Notes under the pieces: model-generated
What the model saw: the letters and a program-made list of their open reading frames with translations, nothing else
The model's database searches: none
What the model was told of the DNA's origin: nothing
Origin: Anagrus nilaparvatae
Lineage: Eukaryota > Arthropoda > Insecta > Hymenoptera > Mymaridae
Direction: 5' to 3'
NCBI GenBank assembly: GCA_022575985.1
Contig: JAKSXM010000237.1
Location: 4,358,501-4,422,500, forward strand
Length of the DNA stretch: 64,000 bases
In this document: positions 50,811 to 61,725 of the stretch, piece by piece
Position numbering within the stretch: the stretch's first letter is position 1
Layout of the letters: each line of letters opens with the position of its first letter
Made by a program: the position numbers and the translations under genes

Positions 50811-51463
50811 AATTTCAATGTTTTTAAGCAATGATAGCATTGAAATTTTAGTATTGAATTTAGCAAATTTGCCCCACATAAATGTTTTCGAATACTGTCC
50901 TGTTGTATAACATTGAATTATTAGTATTGAATTTAGCAAATTATACCCCACTTAAATGTTTTCAAATATTGACCTCTTTTATAGAAATTTTGTAATGTAA
51001 AATATTTTTATGCAATGATAGCATTGAAATATTAGTATTTAATTAAGCAAAATAAATAGCATTTTAAATTTTTTTCTCTGTTTTATAGAAAAGTTGTAAT
51101 TTCAATTGTTTTTATGCAATTATAGCATTGAATTATTAGTATTTAATTTAGCAAAATATAACCCACTTTAAATTTTTTTCCCCTGTTTTATAGAATAGTT
51201 GAATTTCAATGTTTTTCAGCAATAATAGCATTGAAATATTAGTATTGAATGTAGCAAAATAAACACCACTTAAATGTTTTCAAATACTGTCCTCTTTTAT
51301 AGAAATTATGTAATATAAAATATTTTTATGCAATGATAGCATTGAAATATTAGTATTTAATTAAGCAAAATAAACAGCATTTTAAATTTTTTTCTCTGTT
51401 TTATAGAAAAGTTGTAATTTCAATTGTTTTTATGCAATAATAGCATTGAATTATTAGTATTCT
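50811..51463. repeat. Satellite continued after the pogo insertion
   Basis: The same ~111-bp monomer resumes exactly at the TA duplication with ATTTCAATGTTTTTAAGCAA. About six diverged monomers follow, including two neighbouring segments with AATTAAGCAAAATAAA. The array stops in mid-monomer at about 51463, where a different tandem repeat begins. Confidence 0.9.
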
Positions 51464-52600
51464 ATATATGAAAGCTGAATATATTTCCAATCTATATTAC
51501 TTCATTTTATATATGAAAAGTTCATAAAATTTCATTCGTTTGTTTTAAATATGAAATAATAAAAATTTTTAAAAAAATTATTTTATTTCAAGTCATATTG
51601 ATTGTCCAAAACTTAATAAATTTCCAATCTATATTTTACTTCGTTTTATATATGAAAACTTCACAAAATTTCATTCGTTATTTTTAATTATGAAATAATA
51701 AAAATTTTTTAAAAAAATATTTTATTGCGAAATTCATGTGTATTGTCCTAAACTTTAAATTTCCAATGTATATTTTACTTCATTTTATATATTAAAAGTT
51801 CATAAAATTTCATCCGTTTGTTTTAAATATGAAATAATAAAAATTTTCAAAAGAAATCTTTTATTGCAAAAGTCATTTTGATTGTCAAAAACTTTATGAA
51901 AAAATCTTAAAATTTCATTCTTTTGTTTTAATTAGTAAATAATAAAAATTTTTAAAAAAATTATTTTATTGCAAAAGTCATATTGATTGTCCAAAACTTA
52001 ATAAATTTCATATCTATATTTTACTTCGTTTTATATATGAAAACTTCACAAAATTTCATTCGTTTGTTTTAATTATTAAATAATAAAAAGTTTTTTAAAA
52101 AATATTTTATTGCAAAAGTCATATGTATTGTCTTAAACTTTAAATTTCCAATGTATATTTTACTTCATTTTATATACGAAAAGTTCATATAATTCAAACT
52201 GTATAAATTGTCAATTTATCTTTTATTTTTTTTCGTCAATATAAATATCATTAAAAAAAAATATTGCATTGCAAAAGTCATATTGATTGTTCATAACTTT
52301 ATAAATTGTAATTGTTTATTTTATTTAGTTTTTTCTAGAAAATATAAAATTTCATTCGTTTGTTTTAAATATGAAATAATAAAAATTTTCAAAAAAAATA
52401 TTTTATTGCAAAAGTCATATGGATTGTCCAAAACTTTATAAATTTCCTATGTATATTTTACTTCGTTATATATATGAAAAGTTCATAAAATTTCATTCAT
52501 CTGTCTTAAACATGAAAAAACAAAAATTTCCAAAAAAAATCTTTTATTGCAAAAGTCATATTGATTGTTCAAAACTTGATAAAAGTCAAAAAATTTTCAA
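51464..52600. repeat. Second satellite, ~138-bp monomer
   Basis: Eight or so copies of a unit with TTTATATATGAAAAGTTCAT, AAAATTTCATTCGTTTGTTT, AAATATGAAATAATAAAAAT and ATTGCAAAAGTCATATTGAT-TGTCCAAAAC. The last landmark occurs near 51597, 51730, 51866, 51978, 52116, 52278, 52413 and 52556, so units vary from about 110 to 160 bp. It shares no obvious sequence with the 111-bp monomer. Confidence 0.85.
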
Positions 52601-52697
52601 TATATATTTCTTGTTATATAAAATAATATAATAATATATATATTTTGTCTCAGATATCAAAAAAAATTTTTAAATGATAAATTTTTTTGTAATTTAA

Positions 52698-53406
52698 GGT
52701 GGTAGATACAATTGGAGAAAAAAAAAACATGACTTTTTCTGGATAGGTTTTCGGGTAGAAATAATTGAGATAATTTTTTCAAAATTTGCACTTTATTAGA
52801 TTATGAGTTGCTACACATTTTTATTTTTTTTATTTTTTTTTTTTTTCAAAATGGCGCCGAGTACAGGTGCTCAAAGTTAGGCCTCACTTTTCATGGCGTA
52901 CACGATTGCAGCCTTCAACTTGTATTGAAACATACCAAACAAAATTTTTTATGTTTGTAAAACATTTTTCTCCTAGATTGATGGATTCAAATTTCGGAAA
53001 ATGGAAAATTGTGAAAATTATTTAATTTTTTTCAAAAATTGCAATTTTTTTCACATGTTTTTTTGAAGAAAAAAAAAATTGGGACATTTTTTGGAAAAAT
53101 CATTCCAGCAATCTAGAAGATAATTCTATTTTAAAAGTGTAGCCAAAAAATTAAGAAGATATCTTAATTATTTGTTGAGTTATCGTGTACGCCAATTCGA
53201 AAAACTTTGTTTCGAGAAAAACGCGTTTAAAGTTTCAGTGTAACGTATAACTCCTATAGCGGTGTCTCGCTTAATCTTCTATAACTTTCTTATTATTCAA
53301 GATATCAATATAAAATTTCTTTCCCATATTCTTAAAATGTTTGCGAACCCAAAAAAACAAAGAATAAACAATCGATTTTGAAAAAGTTCCAATTGTATAT
53401 ACACCT
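52698..53406. mobile_element. MITE-like element (709 bp, TA flanks)
   Basis: The left end AGGTGGTAGATACAATTGGA and the inverted right end AGGTGTATATACAATTGGAA are imperfect terminal repeats. TA lies outside both. Inside is a GC-richer patch (AATGGCGCCGAGTACAGGTG, CATGGCGTACACGATTGCAG) and no protein frame. Probably a Tc1/mariner-type non-autonomous element. Confidence 0.65.
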
Positions 53407-54348
53407 TAATGTAAATTGGTTTTCTAGAGCTTTTTCTTTAATGAAAGGGTTAAATTATAAACAAAAAAAACTTGGTTTAGATAATGACTCAAGAACCACC
53501 GAACCGATTGGCATGAAACCGGCGTCAAAATGAAGAAAAAAAAAATGCGGGTGACATAGGCCCTATATTTTCTGATTAGCTATCGTAGTTTTTGAGATAT
53601 TTAATTTTTAGTATTTTTTAACTTGATAACATTTTTTAAAAATTTTAACAAAAATTGAAATATCTCGAGACTATCGAAAAATTTTAGTATCGCGCTTCAT
53701 AGTATTCGATTCAGCACTAATTTTTACGTATTCCCTGAAATTTTTATTCAAAACGGAGGTATCTTTAAAATTTTATAAAATATTTTTAAAGCTGGTAAAA
53801 AAATTTTTTTCATTTTTTTATTTTTTATGGTATTTTTAATCATTTTTAATCATGTATTTTATATTCTATATTATAATGGAATTGGTTTATGGGATTATTT
53901 ATTAAATTTGGGCCTTGAGTTTAGGGTATTATAAAATAATATTTCATACAATTTACCTTTAATTTAAACTTAAGAATAATTTATTTACATAAACGTACAA
54001 AATTAACTATTTTAAACTATATATATACACTTAAAGTTTACTATTTATTTTAAAGTTCACTATTTTTAACTTAAAGTTCACTATTTTTATTTTACACTAA
54101 TAATATAATATATTATAAATATAATAACTGCTTAATATTAACTATTATTAAAACTATAGCCTATGCGACTCTCCGAGATCTACTCTAATTGAGATCCGGG
54201 AGAAGAAGATCGAACTTGACATAAGTCATCGGTCCCAAGCTTCTTCTCTTCTCCTTTATTAGGCAGAGTCTTCAATGGATGCGTATCGCAGATGCGAATG
54301 GCGCTGCGCACGTTAGATGCATATAAATGCATATGACGCATGCGGAGT
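53407..54348. other. Non-coding DNA, remains of repeats
   Basis: 53480-53560 (CAAGAACCACCGAACCGATT, GGCATGAAACC) looks like a dispersed repeat. 53990-54130 has short repeated words (TTTAAAGTTCACTATTTTTA). From 54165 the GC content rises, with CTCCGAGATC...GATCCGGGAG (imperfect palindrome) and repeated GCATATGACGCATGCGGAG words. No gene is recognised. Confidence 0.4.
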
Positions 54349-54351
54349 TTA

Positions 54352-54577
54352 GGCAGCTTCTACAATAAGCCACATATACAAATATGCGCTGCATATACAT
54401 CGGCATATTTGTGTATGGCCAACCAAATTTTAAAATCTTTCTTACCGGCAAGTAAAAAGTCTACAATAATTAATGTAGAAAAATAGAGGGCACAGTTATC
54501 TGAAGGTTGGCCATACACAAATTTGCCGATGTATATGCAGCGTATATTTGTGTATGTTGCTTATTGTAGAAGCTGCC
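54352..54577. mobile_element. PIF/Harbinger-type MITE with TTA duplication
   Basis: 226 bp bounded by GGCAGCTTCTACAATAAGC and its inverse. The inverted arms run about 74 bp (CATATACAAATATGCGCTGC, ATATACATCGGCATATTTGT, GTATGGCCAACC). TTA is duplicated at 54349-54351 and 54578-54580. A 3-bp TTA/TWA target is the mark of the PIF/Harbinger group, and a transposase of that group lies 7 kb downstream. The ends of that transposase's own element are not visible, so the pairing is inferred. Confidence 0.8.
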
Positions 54578-54580
54578 TTA

Positions 54581-55190
54581 ATATTATTTAAAAATTCCGC
54601 AAAGTACCCAAAAGTTAAAATAATTTTGTACTAGTAATATTAGAGGGCGTAAAATCGCATTTGCTTGTTTTATTTATATGTACCCAATGCATGCTGTTCA
54701 CGTGTTTAGACTTTAGGTTATATAAATACACTAACAAATAATAATTAATTAAGATTTTTATTTAAAACATAATGTTTATTTATTTTTTTTAAATGTTGGT
54801 GTTAAATTAAAAAAAAGTATTAATATTAAAATAAAGTGAATTTTTAAAATTAATAAGGTGTAAAAATCAGTAAGTTCTAAAAAATTTGAATAAATACTTA
54901 TATGTTAAAAAATATATTACTAAAAAAATTTGTATTAAGATATGGTTTACAAATTTTAGACAAGGAAATGCCCAGGATTTGAGGCAACAGCAAGCACAAG
55001 CTAAGAACTTACCTCGTGCTCGTCAAGCTTGTAACAGACATGACACGATAGTATACAAATCCTAAGCTGTGCTTGGTGTTACATGCTTTTATCACAAAAT
55101 AATCATCAGTTTGCAGTGAGTTAATTGTTAATAATAAGTTGTAAATTTACAGAATAAATATACAGAAATAAATGTACAATAAATTTACAG
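54581..55190 (+). other. AT-rich DNA with one possible exon remnant
   Basis: At about 54961-55065 a frame after a TTTTAG acceptor-like site reads QGNAQDLRQQQAQAKNLPRA and ends ..TIVYKS and TAA. It may be an upstream exon of the following pseudogene, but I do not recognise it. The rest is non-coding. Confidence 0.3.
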
Positions 55191-58100
55191 AAAAAAGTAC
55201 GTGTGGCTCCTATTTCTGGAAATTTACATGCTCCTGAAGGAGGTTTTGATAGAATCATGCAAGCTATAATTTCTGGAGATGAAATAAATTACTGTTGAAG
55301 TAAAAGTTACTGCATGTACTACAAATTGTTCAGAACGGACTCGAAGATTCTTATACACCCAGTAACTAGTAATGAATTTTTCTAATTATTGTGTTACTTA
55401 AAATATCAAGACCACAATAGAACTAGTCACACAGATTTTAATCTTGATGATTTCCTTAAATCAGATAACTTCCCAGGAGTATCAAGGTTATTAAGAGTAA
55501 ATTTTTGATCCTGTCTTATAGATGAATAGAATCCTTAAAAATTACTCAAATTAGATACATAAATTAAATTTTATTTACAGAATGGTGTTGGTGCTAATGA
55601 AGAATCAGGATCTTGATTTAGTCAATGGTTTAAGCGAGATAGTCCAGATAATTAGAGAGTCATGATCCAAAATGAACTATTAAACAATCTTTTAAATGAC
55701 GTATCTGAACCAAAAAATCAGATTGCTTCTGCAACTGAATGTAATGCTTACTTTGCTCCAATATCTCCTGCAAATACTTCAATAAATTCAAATAACAATG
55801 ATAAACAAACAAGAAATAAACTTTTGGAAATGCATCAATGTAATAATAAGCCAAATAATCAAAACTGCCAATTCAGTAATTTCACTCATGAAAAATTCGT
55901 CTATTAATGAAAGAGGTAATTTTTTTTATTTATTTTAAATTATATAAATTTTAAAACAGATACGTCTTATTAACAATTATTACATGAATTTAAAGCTTGC
56001 TCAAGTATCCGGAGGACAGGCTGTACCTGCAACAAATGGGACAATTACTCAAAAACCAGCATTAAATTCTCAACACCCAGGCAAAAAAAACTACCTGCAT
56101 TTCCACCTTATTATTAACGTGCATAACAACATTCCATTTAACATTCATAAAAAGGTTATTTAAAAATGTCTTTTGAGAATGTTCATAAAAAGGTTAATAT
56201 AAATGTTTTTTTGAACGTTATTAATAACATTCAATAAAATAAAATTATTTTTTTTTTAAATTGGTTTAAATTTAATTCAAATATTAATAATAAGCTGGCT
56301 ATAAATAAGAAAAAAGCATTAATTTTGTTTAAAGATATTTATTTGTAAATTCAATATAAATTATAATTTTTAATCACTGATAAAGCTAAAAAATCTATAC
56401 ATTATTTTAATTAAAATTTTTTTTCACAAATATTTTACAAATAAGTCATGTTTAATTTATAAAAATGAACTTATATGGAAAGACTATTATTATTGAGCAT
56501 CATCAGTCGATGTTGATCTTCGACAAGTAAACTAACAAAAAGTACTCACAAAATATGCAAGCAATAATTGCATTGAAAAAAATTTAATCACACTTTTTAA
56601 ATTTACTTTAGCGTTCACTCAGTGTAGAACACCAAGCCTATGAATGTGTATTTTGTTCTTATTTTACACTTAAAAACAATATTTTTGTTGTTTAAATTAC
56701 CACAAAATTTGTACAAATAAAACGTTACACATGTCAAATAATGAATACAATTTTTATGTTGCAGAATGTAGACTGATATGTACAGCGATAAACTATCACA
56801 TTGAATTAGTATTAATAAGTATTCAAAATTGCTATAAATACTGATATAAATTTTACGCTTCAACTGTCATATTATAGGATGTCTTAACAATACCCACTGC
56901 ATTTATCAGGCATTCTGAACATCATAAAACTAGAGCAGCCAAGGAACAGCTGCAAGCGGTGCTAGTCAACTTGTAAATAGTGCAATAAAATAACGAGTTT
57001 ATTAACATGATGCCAGACTAATATACCCAGATGAAGTCTTGATGTAGATAACTTCTATAACTTCAGACACTACTGATCTGCAAAAATAAATTGTTGTGTA
57101 TTACCAGCTTCAGAGCAGACGTTTCCAGTAAAGAATGGTAATTTTGAAAAACCTGTGTGGATGATTTAAAAAAGTTAATAATTTGCTGCTTTATTTTGAA
57201 TATAATAAATACAATAATACATATATTATTTATATTTACTTAAAACATTTTAAACATTCAAAGACCCAATCTGGATGCTTATGTATAACTTGCATAAATA
57301 GAATTAATCATTTCTTGCTCGTAAAGCCCATACACAAATATTTATTATTTACATTATAATTTTTTGAGTGCTTTTCTATTTTTAAATATGAAGATGACAA
57401 ATGTTTGTCAATACGAGTTTTTCAAAAAACAAAATTAAAATCTTGGAGTTAACCACAAAAATTTTGCTTGAAGATTAAATTCGACGACTATATATTTTAC
57501 TACCATTCCTGGTAACTTTTTTTTCGCCTATAAAATATGTATTAAACTTGCTTTTTTTTAAATTTATTATTTTGTAAGACACAGTATAAAAAAAATAAAC
57601 TTTTTCAATTAGCAAAAAAATAAAAATTTTTTTTGCGACACCAGATAAGACTTAAGCATAATAACAACTGTCACTGGCCACTATACGCGTGCCAGCAAAA
57701 CTTAGAGAGCGATCTTACACCGTTCAAACCGACAAATGTTACATTTTTTCAGAACAATTTACCACAAAAAAGATTACTTTTTGTTGGTGCAAAAAAGTCT
57801 CTGTCAATTTGTTCTTGGTTCAGTTATCATTTGGTTAAGTTTACTCAGAGTTAACCACGACGGTATATGATCGCTCAGTCTTATTACTTTATTATTGTGG
57901 CACATTTCATACGTGAAGAGTTTCAATAAGAAAATTTTGTGAATAATTAATTTTTTGCACCGAATGTTGAAATGCAAATTTAACAAATTAATATATATTT
58001 TATAGGCGAAAAAAAAGTTACCAGGAATGGTAGTAAAATGTATAGTCGTCGAATTTAATCTTCAAGCAAAATTTTTGTGGTTAACTCCAAGATTTTAATT

Positions 58101-59976
58101 TTGTTTTTTGAAAAACTCGTATTGACAAACATTTGTCATCTTCATATTTAAAAATAGAAAAGCACTCAAAAAATTATAATGTAAATAATAAATATTTGTG
58201 TATGGGCTTTACGAGCAAGAAATGATGAATTCTATTTATGCAAGTTATACATAAGCATCCAGATTGGGTCTTTGAATGTTTAAAATGTTTTAAGTAAATA
58301 TAAATAATATATGTATTATTGTATTTATTATATTCAAAATAAAGCAGCAAATTATTAACTTTTTTAAATCATCCACACAGGTTTTTCAAAATTACCATTC
58401 TTTACTGGAAACGTCTGCTCTAAAGCTGGTAATACACAACAATTTATTTTTGCAGATCAGTAGTGTCTGAAGTTATAGAAGTTATCTACATCAAGACTTC
58501 ATCTGGGTATATTAGTCTGGCATCATGTTAATAAACTCGTTATTTTATTGCACTATTTACAAGTTGACTAGCACCGCTTGCAGCTGTTCCTTGGCTGCTC
58601 TAGTTTTATGATGTTCAGAATGCCTGATAAATGCAGTGGGTATTGTTAAGACATCCTATAATATGACAGTTGAAGCGTAAAATTTATATCAGTATTTATA
58701 GCAATTTTGAATACTTATTAATACTAATTCAATGTGATAGTTTATCGCTGTACATATCAGTCTACATTCTGCAACATAAAAATTGTATTCATTATTTGAC
58801 ATGTGTAACGTTTTATTTGTACAAATTTTGTGGTAATTTAAACAACAAAAATATTGTTTTTAAGTGTAAAATAAGAACAAAATACACATTCATAGGCTTG
58901 GTGTTCTACACTGAGTGAACGCTAAAGTAAATTTAAAAAGTGTGATTAAATTTTTTTCAATGCAATTATTGCTTGCATATTTTGTGAGTACTTTTTGTTA
59001 GTTTACTTGTCGAAGATCAACATCGACTGATGATGCTCAATAATAATAGTCTTTCCATATAAGTTCATTTTTATAAATTAAACATGACTTATTTGTAAAA
59101 TATTTGTGAAAAAAAATTTTATTTAAAATAATGTATAGATTGTTTAGCTTTATCAGTGATTAAAAATTAAAATTTATATTTAATTTACAAATAAATATCT
59201 TTAAACAAAATTAATGCTTTTTTCTTATTTATAGCCAGCTTATTATTAATATTTGAATTAAATTTAAACCAATTTAAAAAAAAAATAATTTTATTTTATT
59301 GAATGTTATTAATAACGTTCAAAAAAACATTTATATTAACCTTTTTATGAACATTCTCAAAAGACATTTTTAAATAACCTTTTTATGAATGTTAAATGGA
59401 ATGTTGTTATGCACGTTAATAATAAGGTGGAAATGCAGGTAGTTTTTTTTGCCTGGGCAGCAACCTATTACACTAATGCAGGTTTGTATAGAACTTGTTA
59501 AAAAATTGACGAAAGATTTTATTACTAAATTAATATTTATTTATGAAAAATCTTTTTAGCTCTTAAATAGTTAAATACCCAACTAAAAACTCAATCTCAA
59601 ATGCCGACTCAGCCTGCTATGCAGCATTCATTACCTCAAAATATTCAAGCAATGCAAATGCCACCTTCTTTCAATCAAGTCGGTCCTCTTGGCCCCGTGC
59701 AACATCCCCATCTAACTCAAGTGCAACATGAAAATTTGTTGAAAGTTTTTCAAATTCAACAGCAGCAACAACAAAAACAAAGACAACAAAATCAAATGCT
59801 TTCAATGCTAATGGACCAACAAAGAATGACTGGAGTTAGCCCTGTACCTCCAGAAGTGAATGTCAGGTAATAATTTACCATACAGAGAGTTATTACAAAT
59901 ACCTAAAGCTGAAGCTATTATTAGAAGATTACAAAGAAGAAAAATAACTAGGCAAAATTAAGTGCAACAACTACAG
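55191..59976 (+). pseudogene. eIF4E-transporter (4E-T)-like gene fragment, broken
   Basis: Successive exon pieces on the plus strand: 55191-55300 (VAPISGNLHAPEGGFDRIMQ), 55435-55493 (DFNLDDFLKSDNFPGVSRLL), 55580-55907 (NGVGANEESGS*FSQWFKRD, then AYFAPISPANTS), about 55995-56075 (VSGGQAVPATNG), 59461-59481 (QQPITLMQ), and about 59560-59976 (PLGPVQHPHLTQVQHENLLK, a Gln run, then RELLQIPKAEAIIRRLQRRK and VQQLQ). The RFSQWF-like motif, YFAPISP, the Gln-rich part and the C-terminal block resemble 4E-T, the eIF4E-binding protein of P-bodies and germ granules. Stops (TGA at the R/F of FSQWF, TAG, TAA before VQQLQ) and frameshifts show it is dead. Kept introns show it is not a retrocopy. A 3.4-kb palindromic element splits one exon. 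Confidence 0.55.
56076..59457. mobile_element. 3382-bp palindromic element, arms ~1.45 kb
   Basis: The ends are CCCAGGCAAAAAAAACTACC and its inverse. The left arm (56076 to about 57540) is repeated inverted from about 57995 to 59457 with only scattered differences. For instance, an identical 82-residue nonsense frame is read at 56615-56863 minus and 58670-58918 plus. The central ~455 bp are unique. The flanks CAACA (56071-56075) and CAGCA (59458-59462) may be a 5-bp target duplication with one change. Joining them restores SQQP in the host exon. No transposase is present. Long arms suggest a foldback-type non-autonomous DNA transposon of unassigned superfamily. Confidence 0.85.
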
Positions 59977-60108
59977 GTAATTGAAAAATTAATATTACTG
60001 TCCAAAGCAAAAAATATGCAGATGCATTAAATTTTTGTTTGATTATAAAACTTTTACTCATTAATATCTTTTTATTTATAATTTTTTTATACTTGAATTT
60101 AATTCCAG

Positions 60109-61209
60109 AACTTAATGCAAGAATTAAGTGACTATTGTGAAAATTACTCGGGTCCAGTTTTATCATCGGAACAAGTTAAAGAAGGGAAAATGTATGCAGC
60201 ACAGTATGATGATCGAGGATGGTATCGGTATGAATTTATTATTTATAAATTTTATAAAATAAAATTAGAAATAACTTCAAAAAAATTATGATTTATTTCT
60301 AGAGCCATTATATCTAAGAGCTTAAATAAAAATACATTTGCTGTTTACTTTTGTGATTATGGAGATTATACACCTGTTAATATCGAAAAACTACTTCCAT
60401 TGACTTAATTCATATAAGATTCGTTACCAAAACAAGCTATAAAAGCAAAATTACATGGTAATTTATAATTAAAATATTACTGTATTTCAGTTTAATAATT
60501 ATTAATATATCTCTTTTTTAGGTATATATTGTACCAGCTTTAGACGACTGGTCAGTTAATGATTACATTAGGTTTAACCAACTTGTAGCTGAAAAAATTT
60601 AGTATTAAAAATAATAAATATAGAAAAAGATTAAAGGTAAATTTTGCTCATGGGATTATTTTTGCAATAATATGACTCAAATGCTTTACTTTATGTATCT
60701 AAATTAAAAAGAAAAATTTTTGTTTTTAAAATATTTGTTTATATTTCTATTTTTTTGGCACTTACTTATGACTAAGCAAAATTAGTGGTGAACTTATTTT
60801 ATTTTTAATAAAATACATTTTATTTCAGAAATATTTATATCAGAAAATTGCTTTAAGATGTATTTTACTTGTGACTCTTACTCGACTAAAGATTACCAAT
60901 TATTTGATCATCAAATAGCGAGCGTAGATGTGCAAATGGTATGTGTATAAATTTTTTGACTAATGCGATTTAATAAAATACTTAATATGATTGAAAAACT
61001 ATAATGTATTATTTTATACATATCTAGAGCCAGATATTATAATGATTACAACAGAATGTAATGATAATTTAGAAACAACTGTAAAAAGTAGCAGTTCAAG
61101 TGCCCCAGAAGTTAATAATTATAATGAAGACTTTTATGAATCTCTTTTAAGTAGGTCTATATCTTCAGTACAAGGAGTCGCTCATTCAGTACATTTTATT
61201 ATTACTTAG
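60109..61209 (+). pseudogene. TDRD7/Tapas-like Tudor-domain gene fragment, broken
   Basis: Exons with GT-AG borders: 60109-60227 (LMQELSDYCENYSGPVLSSE, GKMYAAQYDDRGWY), 60303-60457 (RAIISKSLNKNTFAVYFCDY, GDYTPVN, then a frame break and LPKQAIKAKLHG), 60522-60603 (IVPALDDWSVNDYIRF), 60829-60938 and from 61028 (EPDIIMITTE and a Ser-rich end). The first two make a nearly complete Tudor domain, with the WYRA..., VYFCDYGDY aromatic-cage strands. The LPKQAIKAKL-(I)VPA-DDW extension is that of extended Tudor domains that bind methylated arginine in germ-granule (piRNA pathway) proteins. Stop codons (TAA after LLPLT, TAG after AEKI) and frameshifts mark it as a pseudogene. It follows the 4E-T-like piece on the same strand after a normal-looking intron. 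Confidence 0.6.
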
Positions 61210-61725
61210 TATTAGACATGTGTATAAATCTTTGAAATATTTAAGAATGTAAGAAAGATAATTTTTTTTTTTTTAATGGAAACTTCAAATTTTTCCGGAA
61301 TTCTTTTACTTTATATATTTTCGAACAGAATAAATTATTTATACTGTACAGAATCAAATTTTTTGAATAAGCGTACAAAAAAATTTTCTCCACAACTTGA
61401 TTTAGATAATTAATTTTTTATATACATATTACTAATTTTGAAAAGTTGAAAAAATGCTAAAGAAAACATCAAAAGAAATTTTAAAACTAAGAAAAACTAA
61501 GGCTGGAAAAGGAAAGCCTATCATATATTTGATTAAAATAAAATATTTTTTTTATTTTGTATGTCTATACTATAAAAAACTCTAAAAATATATGTTCAAT
61601 TTTCAACATTTACTGTAAGTAAGAAACAAAAAATTTTTTATTAAATTTTTATTTTTTTCAATTACAAAAATTTGTTTGCCTTAAGCGAAATTTTTTTCCA
61701 GTTTCGTAAAAATTATATTTTATTA
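61210..61725. other. AT-rich spacer
   Basis: No exon or repeat is recognised. Possible end of the Harbinger-type element, but no terminal inverted repeat could be identified. Confidence 0.4.

Noticed and set aside
56615..58918. Duplicate 82-codon frames (minus and plus)
   Set aside because: They are mirror images within the 3.4-kb palindrome; no homology is recognised and no splice or promoter context.
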